64,000 nt of DNA, taken from positions 672,619 to 736,618 of the forward strand of contig NZ_SPNT01000003.1 in assembly GCF_004959855.1 (NCBI RefSeq). Direction: 5' to 3'. The stretch's first letter is position 1. Every line of letters starts with the position of its first letter. The notes under the pieces are model-generated. The model did not search any database. It was given only the letters and a program-made list of their open reading frames with translations, and was not told the origin of the DNA. The DNA comes from Nitratireductor sp. XY-223 (GTDB lineage Bacteria > Pseudomonadota > Alphaproteobacteria > Rhizobiales > Rhizobiaceae). Made by a program: the position numbers and the translations under genes. Of this stretch, positions 51,061-59,228 are shown piece by piece.

Positions 51061-52344
51061 ATGGACATTAAATTTCCGGACGTGTTCCGGCCGCTGGTTG
51101 CGCCGGCGCGCTACAAGGGCGCCTGGGGCGGCCGCGGCAGCGGAAAATCGCATTTCTTTGGCGGGCTCCTTTGCCTGCGCGCGCTGAAGCAGCAGACCCG
51201 CGCGGTGTGCCTGCGCGAGGTCCAGAATTCGATCAAGGATTCCGTCAAGCAGCTCATCGAGGACAAGATTTCCGCGTTCGGCCTTTCCGGCTATTTCGAC
51301 ATCACCGACACGCAAATTCGCGGGCCGAACGACAGCCTTTTCGTCTTCCGCGGGCTGAAGAACCACAACGCGGCGAGCATCAAGTCGCTGGAGGGCTTCG
51401 ACATCGCCTGGGTGGAGGAGGCGCAGACCGTGTCGCAAAAGAGCCTCGATCTGCTCATCCCGACAATCCGCATGCCGGCCAGCGAATTGTGGTTCTCGTG
51501 GAACCCGGAGAGCCCGACCGATCCGATCGATCGTTTCCTGCGAAAGCGGAAACCGGCCGGCGCGATTGTCGTGCGCGCCAACTACAACGACAATCCGTTC
51601 TTCCCGGAGGTCCTGCGCGCCGACATGGAGCGCGACCGGACAACGGATCATTCAAAGTTCGATCACGTCTGGCTGGGCGGCTATCGGAACGTCTCCGACA
51701 TGCAGTTCATCGCACGCGAAACGGTGCGCGCCGCGCAAGAGCGGCAAAGCGGGCGAGGGCAGGGGCCGCGCATCTTGGGGCTCGACGTCGCGCGCTTCGG
51801 CGACGACCGGACCGTGCTTCTCCTGCGGGAGGGACACCGGGTCAGCCGCATCTGGCGCTGGTCGGCGCTTGACCTGATGCAGACGGCGGGACGGGTCAGC
51901 GAGATTGCGGCGCGCGAGAAACCGCATGCACTGTTCGTTGACGGCGTTGGCGTCGGCGGCGGGGTCGTCGACCGGCTACGGCAACTGGGCCTGAAGGTGA
52001 TCGACGTCAATGGCGGCGCGCGGGCCGGCAACGCCGTGCGCTACCGCAACAAGCGTGCCGAGATGTGGGCAAGGATGCGCGACTGGCTGCGCGATGTCGG
52101 CGCGATACCGGATGACGACGAGTTGGCGATCGATCTTCAAGCGCCGAACTACGCCTTCGACGCGCTGAACCGGATCCAGATCGAGAAGAAAGAGGACATG
52201 AAAAAGCGCGGCCTTCTGTCGCCCGATCTTGCGGACGCATTGGCGCTGACCTTTGCCGAGGCGGTCCATCCCGAACGCATGAATGCGGCAGCGAATGCCC
52301 AGCGCGCGGCGGGGAAGCCATATAATCCGCTGGAGGGCTGGTGA
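51061..52344 (+). CDS. terL: Phage terminase large subunit
   Basis: A 427-residue terminase of the Terminase_3/PBSX type. The ATPase domain has Walker A GGRGSGKS (residues ~22-29), the C-motif region GFDIAWVEEAQTVS with Walker B acidic residues, and a coupling SWNPESPTDP. The RNase-H-like nuclease domain starts at RILGLDVARFGDDRTVLLL with the metal aspartates. It packages phage DNA into the prohead through the portal. It is full length with no disruption and is preceded by a ribosome site (GAGG). It overlaps the next gene (TGATG). Confidence 0.93.
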   Translation: MDIKFPDVFRPLVAPARYKGAWGGRGSGKSHFFGGLLCLRALKQQTRAVCLREVQNSIKDSVKQLIEDKISAFGLSGYFDITDTQIRGPNDSLFVFRGLKNHNAASIKSLEGFDIAWVEEAQTVSQKSLDLLIPTIRMPASELWFSWNPESPTDPIDRFLRKRKPAGAIVVRANYNDNPFFPEVLRADMERDRTTDHSKFDHVWLGGYRNVSDMQFIARETVRAAQERQSGRGQGPRILGLDVARFGDDRTVLLLREGHRVSRIWRWSALDLMQTAGRVSEIAAREKPHALFVDGVGVGGGVVDRLRQLGLKVIDVNGGARAGNAVRYRNKRAEMWARMRDWLRDVGAIPDDDELAIDLQAPNYAFDALNRIQIEKKEDMKKRGLLSPDLADALALTFAEAVHPERMNAAANAQRAAGKPYNPLEGW

Positions 52345-52862
52345 TGGTGGACATCAGACCGGCCTCATTGCGCGATGTGTCGTTCATCGCCGCCAATATG
52401 CGCGAATGCGACCGCGCGGAGATCTTCTGCCAGGTGGCGCCCGGAACGAAGTCCGCGGACATCGCCGCGTTCTGCATCGGGCGCGGGCAGAGCTGGACGG
52501 CTTTCCGCAACGGCCTGCCGTCGGGTGCGTTCGGTTTCAGCGAGATCAGCGACGGCGTGCTGAACGGCTGGGCCTTTGGCCGGCCGGGGTTCGGGCGCTG
52601 TATCCCGGCGGTAACGCGATTCGTCTTTCGCGAATTGGTGCCGGGCTGGCAGCGTGATGGTGTCCGACGCATCGAGGTGCGCACGATCGAAAGCCACGAA
52701 AGCGCGCACCGCTGGCTGGCCGCCGCCGGCGCCGTCCGTTGCTGCTCGCTCGAGGATTGGGGCAGGGGCGGCGAGCGCTTCTATCTTTATGCCTGGACCT
52801 GCCGAAAGGTGCCGGAACAATTTTTCCAGCGTTGGCTTCCAACTTCACCGATTTCGAAATAA
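52344..52862 (+). CDS. Gp13/GNAT-like phage protein
   Basis: A 172-residue protein with a GNAT-type fold: an N-terminal strand-helix (IRPASLRDVSFIAANMRECD), an acetyl-CoA-loop-like region and RRIEVRTIESHESAHRWLAA near residue 115. Proteins of this kind are placed near the terminase in T7-like and related podoviruses (gp13-type internal virion assembly proteins). The role is probably in virion assembly or host modification. The start is the ATG at 52344 with GGAGGG six bases upstream; a GTG three bases earlier is in frame. Confidence 0.7.
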   Translation: MVDIRPASLRDVSFIAANMRECDRAEIFCQVAPGTKSADIAAFCIGRGQSWTAFRNGLPSGAFGFSEISDGVLNGWAFGRPGFGRCIPAVTRFVFRELVPGWQRDGVRRIEVRTIESHESAHRWLAAAGAVRCCSLEDWGRGGERFYLYAWTCRKVPEQFFQRWLPTSPISK

Positions 52863-52873
52863 GCATTGACAAG

Positions 52874-52888
52874 AACAAAATAGGAACA
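52874..52888. promoter_or_regulatory. SOS (LexA) box upstream of cargo pair
   Basis: GAACAAAATAGGAAC, perfect GAAC-N7-GAAC, just downstream of a TTGACA -35 box (52867-52872). It lies 57 bases before the ATG at 52946. Confidence 0.85.
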
Positions 52889-52945
52889 CACTATATGGTT
52901 GCACTACAAAGGTAACATTTGGGGACCAGACAAGGCTGCGTTTTG

Positions 52946-53290
52946 ATGGGTAAAAAACTGGGGATGTGGATCCTTAGAGTGTTTCTCGGCCTGACCTTGT
53001 CGTTGGCACTGTTTGTGCAGCTGTTCGTTTTTAACCGCACTTTCATGCCGCCTGAGCGTTTGATCGCCGTCCAGAAGAATCAGATGACCGAGCAATGCGA
53101 TCTGAAGCCGGGAGACAAGATATTTTCGGAAGATTTCCTCTGGGATTCAGAATACTATGTCGAATATACAACCGGCGATTTCCGCCTCGTCGCGAAACGG
53201 AACCTCTTGGGCTCGCTGCTCTGCTTCCCGGGGATCGGCTGCCTTACACCTCCGCAATTTACCGCCGACTGCTATGCGCCACGAGAGTAA
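52946..53290 (+). CDS. Small membrane-anchored cargo protein (paralogue of 53419)
   Basis: A 114-residue protein: one N-terminal helix (MWILRVFLGLTLSLALFVQL) and a ~85-residue exterior domain with four cysteines, including LLCFPGIGCLTPPQFTADCY. The membrane-proximal PPERLIAVQKNQ, DSEYYVEYTTGDF and CFPGIGCLT blocks are shared with the gene at 53419, so the two are tandem duplicates. Expression is expected from the SOS box at 52874. There is no recognised family. The cysteine spacing suggests a disulfide-stabilised periplasmic domain. Confidence 0.65.
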   Translation: MGKKLGMWILRVFLGLTLSLALFVQLFVFNRTFMPPERLIAVQKNQMTEQCDLKPGDKIFSEDFLWDSEYYVEYTTGDFRLVAKRNLLGSLLCFPGIGCLTPPQFTADCYAPRE

Positions 53291-53418
53291 AGGCCGCATT
53301 GAGAGACGCCAGCAGGGAAATTATCGAGGCATTTCCAACAGCCTGGTATGGGCGCGGTCCACCTGTCAAATTGCATGACGAATTGCCTGGAAATCTCAAC
53401 AGCTTTCCATTGGAGCGT

Positions 53419-53760
53419 ATGAAGATGAAACAGTGGGCCCTCAGGATATTCATAGACGTCATTGTCGTGTTCGCTGTTTTCATCTTGCTGGCCTAGTTTC
53501 GTGGGTACGGTTATCCGGACCGGTTGGTCGCGGCCAATCTGAAGCCTATCGCCGAGGAATGCGGCATGGACGAAACCGACAAGCTGATCATCGATTCATT
53601 CCTGTTCGATTCCGACTACTACGCCGAGAATCTCAATGGGAGTTGGCGGCATGTCGCGCGGCGTTCGAATTTGGGCGAGATGCTTTGTTTCCCGGTTGTT
53701 GGCTGCCTGACAAAGCCGGTCTACACCGTCGAATGCTATGGAAGTAAGCGCCACCGGTAA
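53419..53760 (+). pseudogene. Second copy of the 52946-type gene, with an in-frame amber codon
   Basis: From the ATG at 53419 (TGGAG upstream) the frame encodes one membrane helix, then a TAG at 53494-53496, then continues in the same frame through RLVAANLKPIAEECGMDETD, DSDYYAENLNGSW and CFPVVGCLTKPVYTVECY to a stop at 53760. The two halves align with the intact paralogue at 52946 over its whole length, so the TAG replaces an internal codon rather than ending a gene. It is either a pseudogene by one point mutation or requires readthrough. A short second product from an internal start at 53524 is conceivable. Confidence 0.75.
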
Positions 53761-53843
53761 GGATGGCGCCCGCCGAATTTCCAATCATGCATGTTTAGCA
53801 AAAGAGGCGCCCGGAAAACTACGCGCCCCTTGCGCAGCGCTGA

Positions 53844-54041
53844 TCAATTCAACCGATCGGCACGTTCACGCGCGATACGGTCCATGACGTGCTCACCCGG
53901 CTCTTCTCGCGAAAGGGCATCCTGCTTCCGGATGCGGGCAGCGGAACGACGAGCCTCGCGCGTCGGCGCTTAGAGACCAAGCGACGCAATGGCGCCTTGA
54001 CGAAAGATGATGTCGGGGAACTGATGCATCGTCTCAGGTGA
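53844..54041 (+). pseudogene. Possible truncated phage gene remnant
   Basis: A 65-codon open frame after a TGA at 53841 has protein-like composition (PIGTFTRDTVHDVLTRLFSR, then LARRRLETKRRNGALTKDDV) and ends at 54041, but no start codon or ribosome site is present. It looks like the C-terminal end of a gene whose 5' part was deleted. The family is unknown. Confidence 0.35.
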
Positions 54042-54053
54042 TGGCATCGACGA

Positions 54054-54068
54054 GAACAAAATAAGAAC
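54054..54068. promoter_or_regulatory. SOS (LexA) box
   Basis: GAACAAAATAAGAAC, perfect GAAC-N7-GAAC, 61 bases before the ATG at 54130. The flanking bases ACATAATCTATGG resemble those after the 52874 box. Confidence 0.85.
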
Positions 54069-54129
54069 ATAATCTATGGTTGAAGTGCCGTTCCATGTTG
54101 TGCGAGACGCGCGCCAAAGGGGAACCGAA

Positions 54130-54551
54130 ATGAAGCACCTGGAATTGTGGTTGTTTTTGGGATTCTTTGGAACGTTCTTTACCGCGCTGGCCGTGTGGAT
54201 TTATTTGGATACCGCCGACTATCGCCCCCCATTTTTGCCGAGGAACACATCGAAATACTCAGTGACAGGGGCGCGATCAGAAGCGACGATCCTCTCTTTG
54301 CCGGCTACGAGCGCCTCTGTCTGTTTGGCACGCGCAGTTCAGAATTTACGGACCATGGGTGCGGCTTGTTCGATGAATCGGCCATCGCCCTGTTTCGCGA
54401 CGGACAGTGCTATGCGTACTCAGCCCACAACGTTCCTGCACGCGTCAAGGAAGAATATGACTGGGAGTGCCGCGATCTCAATCAGCAGTTTGAAATAGGC
54501 ATTTTAGGCACTGAAGAAGACCCACCCCGATACTTGATATTTGACCCCTAA
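54130..54551 (+). pseudogene. SOS-controlled membrane protein gene with a frameshift
   Basis: The ATG at 54130 (GGGGA upstream) opens a frame for a short membrane helix (FLGFFGTFFTALAVWIYLDT). Its natural continuation, from IFAEEHIEILSD through CLFGTRSSEFTDHGCGLFD to FEIGILGTEEDPPRYLIFDP, is in the frame one base behind, ending at 54551. The switch occurs at CGCCCCCCATTTTTG (near 54225), where a one-base loss or a -1 slip on the C6/T5 runs would join them. It is a decayed gene, a sequencing error or programmed frameshifting; the sequence alone cannot decide. The downstream domain has four cysteines like the other cargo proteins. Confidence 0.6.
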
Positions 54552-54565
54552 TCCGGAGAGAAAGT

Positions 54566-54736
54566 ATGGATCGTATTGTTCCAGATATCGACGCACTCAA
54601 CAATAAAATCAACAATTTGTCGGACAGATTCAAAATAAGGAATGAGCAGGGTCCCAACCGGAAGGACCAGCACAAGAGTGCATTTGCCCATGCCTATGCG
54701 TCCGCTGTCTTAAGGTTCGAGAATAATCAGGCCTGA
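54566..54736 (+). CDS. Small 56-residue protein
   Basis: ATG at 54566 with GGAGAG upstream; it encodes a hydrophilic, helical peptide (IDALNNKINNLSDRFKIRN, then RKDQHKSAFAHAYASAVLRF). It lies 14 bases downstream of the frameshifted gene and probably shares its SOS-driven transcript. No family is recognised. The alpha-helical pattern with alternating Asn/Leu/Lys could mediate binding to another protein. Confidence 0.5.
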   Translation: MDRIVPDIDALNNKINNLSDRFKIRNEQGPNRKDQHKSAFAHAYASAVLRFENNQA

Positions 54737-55051
54737 AAATCTGGGGCAGACGGCTGCCGTCCAAAGCGGCGACAGATATGGCGGAATTCCTATTGCGGAA
54801 TTCGTGTTTTAAATCCAGACAATTGGAAGGTCTTCGACTGCATCGGTGTGGTACAGCCGCCAATTGGCATGGCCGCATCTGCGGCGATTACCTAGTGTGC
54901 GTCTGCTAAGCCAAGATCGGCCGCTCGTCTGCCCCCATCTTGGTCAAACCGTGATTCAGAATCCGAACCTGCCTTCAAGCGCTGCCCGTGTCCCGTGGCC
55001 GCGCATGGGCATCTGCCGACTCATCCGGCACCAATCAGGAAAGGTGATCCC
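54737..55051. other. 315-bp gap upstream of the portal cluster
   Basis: No open frame with a ribosome site, no SOS box and no convincing promoter or hairpin were found. A GGAATTC direct repeat occurs near 54790 and nothing else stands out. Confidence 0.4.
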
Positions 55052-55264
55052 ATGTGCTTCAGCACCAAGGTTGAAACCCCCGAGCCGGTCGCGCCGCCGC
55101 CGGTGACCCGGGACAAGGATGCGAGCCTGCGCGTCGAAGCGCGGCTGCGGCGCCGTCGCTCACGCGGATCGCGCGCCAATATCTTCACCTCGGCGCTGGG
55201 CGACAGCGGTTTTGGCGGCAGCGTCGTCTCCGGTGCGACGCGGCTCGGGCAGTCGAACACATGA
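55052..55264 (+). CDS. Small phage structural-cluster protein
   Basis: A 70-residue protein with a short Cys-containing start (MCFSTKVETPEPVAPPPVT), a strongly basic middle (RVEARLRRRRSRGSRANIF) and a Gly/Ser-rich end. Its stop overlaps the portal start as ATGA. Proteins of this size and basic character commonly precede the head-tail connector gene in podovirus-type modules, where their role is undefined. AGGA eight bases upstream supports the ATG at 55052. Confidence 0.65.
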   Translation: MCFSTKVETPEPVAPPPVTRDKDASLRVEARLRRRRSRGSRANIFTSALGDSGFGGSVVSGATRLGQSNT

Positions 55265-57000
55265 ACGGCATCATCGACAAGCTGCTCGACCGGCTGGCGC
55301 AGCTCGAGGACGCCCGCAGGCCTTGGGAAAGCCATTGGCGCGACATCGCCCGCTACGTGGCGCCTGATATGGCCTATCACGAGATGCTGGAGGCGGTGGG
55401 CGGCGGCGCATCGCGGCCGCACGGCGCGCAACAGGCGCCGAACATCTACGACCACACCTCGCTGATGGCGATCGACCGGCTGGCTGCGGGCGAGATTTCC
55501 CTGGTCATGCCGTCCAGCGCCACCTGGCACACGCTGAAGAGCAACGATCCCTTTGCCGGCGACCCCGGCGACACCGAGAAACGGTGGTTCGACGACCTGA
55601 CCCGCTACGCCTTCCGCATGCGCTACAACCCGGTTTCCGGGTTCACGCTGGCAAGCAAGGCGGCCGTGAAGGGCAGGGCGGCCTTCGGCACCAGCGTCAT
55701 GTATGTGGAAGAGAGTTTCGGGCGCGGGCTGTCCTCGCCGGTCTCATACCGCCATGTGCCGCTGCTGGAAAACCACCTGGCGACGAATTTCGAAGGCGTG
55801 GTGGACACCAATTTCCGTGTCTTCCGCCGCACCGCGCGCCAGTGCGTGGAACGTTGGGGCGACAAATGTTCCGAGAAGGTGCGCCAGGCGGCGGAGGATC
55901 CCAAGCGGCAGGAAAAACCGGTCACGCTTGTGCACGCCGTAATGCCGCACCCAAGAGGCGATGAAAGTCCGATGCGCTTTGCCTCAACCTATTTCGAGAA
56001 GGACGAGAAGCACCTGATCGGCGAGGGCGGCTATCGCAGCTTTCCCTATGTCGTCTTTCACTGGAACCGCGAGCACCAGGGTCCCTATTGCGAGGGGCCG
56101 GTGTCGATGGCGCTGGCCGAGATCAAATCGGTCAACATGCTGTCGAAACAGGAATACATCGCCACGCAGCAATGGGTGAACCCGCCGACGGCGCAGCGCG
56201 ACGATGCGGCCAACCCGCCGAATCTTAATCCCGGCGCGCCCAATCCGGGCCTTTTGAGCGAGACGGGCGAACTCCTGATCCGCCCGATCATCACCCAGCA
56301 GCGGCCGGATTTCGCCCGCGCCGTGATCGAGGCCAAGCAGAACCAGCTTCGCGACAGCCTTTACGTTAATCTGTGGCAGATCCTCATCCAGAACCCACAG
56401 ATGACGGCGACGGAAGCGGCCATCCGCGCGCAGGAAAAAGGCGATCTCCTCGGGCCGTCGGGCCTTTCGCTGCAGGAGGGGCTGGCGCGGATGGTTGACC
56501 GGGAGTTCGCGGTCCTGGAAAGCAAGGGCGTGTTCCGCCCGGGCGCCGCGCTTGCCGCGCCGACCAGCCTGCAGGGCCAGGATATCGGCGTTGCCTTTAC
56601 CGGACCGCTCGACAAGATGCGCCGGGCCGGCGAGGTGGTCGGCATGCAGCGAGTCCTGGAGCTAGCCGGCCTGATGGCGCAGATGGGCCGGCCGGAAGTG
56701 CTCCAGCGTTTCGATATGGATGAAATGCTCGACATTGCCCAGGACGTGCACGGCGCGCCGCGCTCGATCTTCCGGCCGGCCGGGGAGGTGGCGCAGGACG
56801 CCGCCAAGGCCGAACAGCTTCAGCAGATCCTCGGATCCATGGATGTCATCAGGGCGGGTGGCGAGGCGGCCAAGGCCGCGGCCGAGGGGGGCAAGGCGCT
56901 GGGCGCGACCGGGCCGGACGGCGCACTCGATCCACAGGCCGTGGCGGCGATGCTGCAGGGTGCTGCCGGCGAACAGACGGATGAAACGGAGCTGCCGTAA
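55261..57000 (+). CDS. Phage head-tail connector (portal) protein, T7-type
   Basis: A 579-residue protein matching the podovirus head-tail connector family. N-terminal RPWESHWRDIARYVAPDMAY, IYDHTSLMAIDRLAAGEISL, then MPSSATWHTL and the clip/wing region PYCEGPVSMALAEIKSVNML are characteristic. The C-terminal 80 residues are Ala/Gly/Gln-rich. Twelve copies form the DNA entry ring and dock the terminase. It is intact, translationally coupled to the small gene upstream and, by TAATG, to the Bbp19-like gene downstream. This places the element among phages with short-tail-type portals. Confidence 0.92.
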   Translation: MNGIIDKLLDRLAQLEDARRPWESHWRDIARYVAPDMAYHEMLEAVGGGASRPHGAQQAPNIYDHTSLMAIDRLAAGEISLVMPSSATWHTLKSNDPFAGDPGDTEKRWFDDLTRYAFRMRYNPVSGFTLASKAAVKGRAAFGTSVMYVEESFGRGLSSPVSYRHVPLLENHLATNFEGVVDTNFRVFRRTARQCVERWGDKCSEKVRQAAEDPKRQEKPVTLVHAVMPHPRGDESPMRFASTYFEKDEKHLIGEGGYRSFPYVVFHWNREHQGPYCEGPVSMALAEIKSVNMLSKQEYIATQQWVNPPTAQRDDAANPPNLNPGAPNPGLLSETGELLIRPIITQQRPDFARAVIEAKQNQLRDSLYVNLWQILIQNPQMTATEAAIRAQEKGDLLGPSGLSLQEGLARMVDREFAVLESKGVFRPGAALAAPTSLQGQDIGVAFTGPLDKMRRAGEVVGMQRVLELAGLMAQMGRPEVLQRFDMDEMLDIAQDVHGAPRSIFRPAGEVAQDAAKAEQLQQILGSMDVIRAGGEAAKAAAEGGKALGATGPDGALDPQAVAAMLQGAAGEQTDETELP

Positions 57001-57347
57001 TGACGAACACCATGCATTCGCTGTCCACTGGCAAGTCGGGCGGGCAGCGCCGGAACGCGGCGGCGATGAGCGAACTGCAGGGCGCCTATCACCGGCTTTT
57101 CTTCGGCAAGGGCGCGACGCCGCAGGACCAGTCCGTCGTGCTGGCCGACCTTTCGGCCTTTACCGGCTACTTCTTTTCGCAGGACGCGGAGGCAAGCGGC
57201 GAAGCGCTGCGGGAGGCGAACGCCATGCGCCGTGTGCTGGCCCGCATCATCCGGCTCGGTCTCGGCGCCGAGGGCGACCTTTCGGCGCTCTACCGCGCCG
57301 CCGTCGCAGAGACGCTTGCCACACGAGAAGAGGGCAGGACGTTGTGA
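57000..57347 (+). CDS. Bbp19-like phage protein
   Basis: A 115-residue protein directly coupled to the portal gene. The block GKGATPQDQSVVLADLSAFT, then GYFFSQDAEASGEALREANAM and VLARIIRLG resembles Bbp19-type proteins found after the portal gene in Bordetella phage BPP-1-like podoviruses. The role is unknown but presumably structural. It closes the contiguous structural cluster; the next phage-like gene appears only near 58 kb, and possibly at 63.9 kb. Confidence 0.7.
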   Translation: MTNTMHSLSTGKSGGQRRNAAAMSELQGAYHRLFFGKGATPQDQSVVLADLSAFTGYFFSQDAEASGEALREANAMRRVLARIIRLGLGAEGDLSALYRAAVAETLATREEGRTL

Positions 57348-57380
57348 TCGCCGCCGAGTGGATAGGTCACGTTGATATCG

Positions 57381-57395
57381 GAACAAAATAAGAAC
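57381..57395. promoter_or_regulatory. SOS (LexA) box
   Basis: GAACAAAATAAGAAC, perfect GAAC-N7-GAAC, 54 bases before the ATG at 57450. It is followed by ACAATTCAGGGTAG, nearly identical to the bases after the 62682 box. Confidence 0.85.
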
Positions 57396-57449
57396 ACAAT
57401 TCAGGGTAGAATTCATGTCAAACTTCTTGAACGGCGGCGAAGGACTACA

Positions 57450-57740
57450 ATGACAGTCAAGATGGATGGCGCGCCCACACTGGCGCGTTCAAGGGAAAAG
57501 AACATCTACACGATCATGGCCACGGCGGGCTGGTTTTTTCCGCTGGTTTTCTGCGCGTTGGTGTCTCCGACCATGAATCTCTTTGCAGCGGGCGTTTTGT
57601 ACCTCTATTCAATGATCATCCCGCTCTTTATTCTCTGTGTATTGTCGATTTTCAAATACGACCGCAGGATGTGGCTGGCGTTTACGCCTTTTGTGACCCA
57701 TACCCCGTTGGTCATCTATGCGGGCATTGTTTACTCATGA
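57450..57740 (+). CDS. SOS-controlled small membrane protein 1
   Basis: A 96-residue protein with a ~27-residue polar N terminus followed by three hydrophobic segments (FFPLVFCALVSPTMNLFAAG, VLYLYSMIIPLFILCVLS, LAFTPFVTHTPLVIYAGIV). AAGGA precedes the ATG. It overlaps the next membrane gene as ATGA, indicating an SOS-induced pair. Small phage membrane pairs of this kind can be holins, superinfection-exclusion proteins or toxins; no motif decides. Confidence 0.65.
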   Translation: MTVKMDGAPTLARSREKNIYTIMATAGWFFPLVFCALVSPTMNLFAAGVLYLYSMIIPLFILCVLSIFKYDRRMWLAFTPFVTHTPLVIYAGIVYS

Positions 57741-58036
57741 CCGCGATCTCTGGAGTACAACGGTGGAGTCGAGCGATCGCGGCATTCCACAAGCCGGCCT
57801 TCATTGTCCTCTCTTGTTTGACGTGGGCCTCGCCCCCGGCTTCTCTTGTGTTGCTCTCGGAGGGTTGGACACCGCTCGCCTTGATTTTGGGGCCGGCCTT
57901 TGTCTTTCCGCCGATTGGCCTGATGGTGGTTCTCTCGATTGTGGCAGTCCGACATTACCACCCGCTCATGTGGCTTTCCTTCCTTCCGGTCGCCACCACG
58001 ATTTTCTCCTTTATCTGGCTGGACATCCCTATGTAG
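57737..58036 (+). CDS. SOS-controlled small membrane protein 2
   Basis: A 99-residue protein with three hydrophobic segments (AFIVLSCLTWASPPASLVLL, LALILGPAFVFPPIGLMVVL, MWLSFLPVATTIFSFIWL). The first and last segments share spacing and a D/H-R/H-x-M-W-L turn with the preceding gene (DRRMWLAF and YHPLMWLSF), so the two are probably divergent paralogues. The ATG at 57737 overlaps the upstream stop. Co-expression from the 57381 SOS box is expected. Confidence 0.65.
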   Translation: MTAISGVQRWSRAIAAFHKPAFIVLSCLTWASPPASLVLLSEGWTPLALILGPAFVFPPIGLMVVLSIVAVRHYHPLMWLSFLPVATTIFSFIWLDIPM

Positions 58037-58219
58037 GGCAGCCGTTGGACACCATGACGTTCCGCTGGAAATCCGTTCGTCAAGCGCCCGTTCTGGCGCG
58101 GATGCAACGGCGCTGACCCGCGGCTGCTAGGCGCAAATTCGCACCTTAGAAAACTGCTGGCTCGTCAAAGAACTTGGCGCGCTGCCGGCCGTTGTTACTC
58201 GAAAACCAAAGGAAGAACC

Positions 58220-59005
58220 ATGCCCCAACCAACCAGCCAATATACGGAAACAACCAGAAAATTCGTTGAAAAAACCGGCGGGCTGGCAGTGCCGGTTGCC
58301 AAGGAACTGGGCGTTTCGCCCACAGCGATCGTCGGTGCGGTTGCCAATGAGTATGACACCAGGAAAAAGTTCAATGTCGGGAAGCAGGCTATTGCAGATG
58401 GATTTGCTAATATCTGGTCTTTTGAACACCTTCAAAGCCGCAAAATGAAGCCAAGCGGAGGAACGCCCGGCATAGGCTATAAAATCATGAGCCCTCGGAA
58501 AATTGACGTCGGTCCGGGGAACATTCGCGTGGATGCAGCCATTTCAATGGTTCAGGACTATGTGAAGCGTTACGAGGGCACCAAGATGGACCCGCTCGGC
58601 CTGCTTAAATACAGGAACGATTACAACGGCCTGGTCGACGATTTGCTGAACTTCGAGAACTCGCGGGCAAGTTACGCGATCGCCGGTCTTTTTCTTGCGA
58701 AGGGTCAGAAGCTCCTCAAGCGCAAATCCCTTCAAGCCTGGGAAAGGCTGTCGCCCGACCAGAAGGATGCGTTGCTGGTCACCTATTACAAGATCGGCGA
58801 AGAGCGGATCAAGCGAAACATCGACAAGAGGCTCAATCCCTCCAACCGGTCGCCGGAGAGTTTCGCCTACAATCCGAGGGGCGACGGCAGCCAGCAGCAC
58901 CTCAACAATGCCGAGAATCTGAAGAAATGGCTGAAATTGCCGCGGTTGGACTATCCGGTCAGCTCCGTGGGCTCCGAGCGTAAAATTCCGAATTTGTCGA
59001 GATAG
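58220..59005 (+). CDS. Cargo protein, possible peptidoglycan-active domain
   Basis: A 261-residue soluble protein without a signal peptide. The first ~120 residues (AVPVAKELGVSPTAIVGAVA, then NEYDTRKKF with a possible catalytic Glu, and IDVGPGNIRVDAAISMVQDY) resemble lysozyme-like domains of phage and toxin proteins in which a Glu follows an S-x-x-A-I-x-G-A helix. The rest is charged, helix-rich and ends in Ser/Arg. AAGGAAG precedes the ATG. It could be a virion-associated lysin or internal toxin. The assignment is by motif resemblance only. Confidence 0.5.
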   Translation: MPQPTSQYTETTRKFVEKTGGLAVPVAKELGVSPTAIVGAVANEYDTRKKFNVGKQAIADGFANIWSFEHLQSRKMKPSGGTPGIGYKIMSPRKIDVGPGNIRVDAAISMVQDYVKRYEGTKMDPLGLLKYRNDYNGLVDDLLNFENSRASYAIAGLFLAKGQKLLKRKSLQAWERLSPDQKDALLVTYYKIGEERIKRNIDKRLNPSNRSPESFAYNPRGDGSQQHLNNAENLKKWLKLPRLDYPVSSVGSERKIPNLSR

Positions 59006-59064
59006 CTGTCTGCGCCGGAGCCGCCACTATTGGATGGATGTTGTCCGCGAGACTCAACCAATCC

Positions 59065-59196
59065 CTAACCCGGCTCTTCCGGCAATGTCAGCGTGATGCC
59101 GGAGATCGGCAGGTCCAGCCGGTCCAACCGGGATGCCGTGGTCTCAACCAGCGAGCCGCGCGATTGAACCGAAGGCTTGACGTATTGTTTCTTCAT
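59065..59196 (-). CDS. Candidate RiPP/lasso-like precursor peptide A
   Basis: A 43-residue peptide. Residues 1-16 read MKKQYVKPSVQSRGSL, matching the Y-x2-P-x-[LIV]-x3-G leader motif bound by lasso-peptide B1 proteins. A Thr pair (19-20) precedes a C-terminal part ending LPISGITLTLPEEPG. If Ala21 is core residue 1, Asp28 sits at ring position 8. It is nearly identical to peptide B (last four residues differ), from a tandem 164-bp-spaced duplication. No cyclase or protease gene is adjacent. Confidence 0.6.
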   Translation of the reverse strand: MKKQYVKPSVQSRGSLVETTASRLDRLDLPISGITLTLPEEPG

Positions 59197-59219
59197 TGGA
59201 GTGCCCCCACGCTGTACTT
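59081..59219 (-). repeat. Tandem duplication unit 1 (peptide A gene)
   Basis: It matches 59245-59383 at a fixed offset of 164 bases, covering most of the peptide gene and its 5' flank; only a few bases differ. This is a recent tandem duplication. Units C and D further right are older, diverged members of the same array. Confidence 0.9.
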
Positions 59220-59228
59220 TCCGGATCA

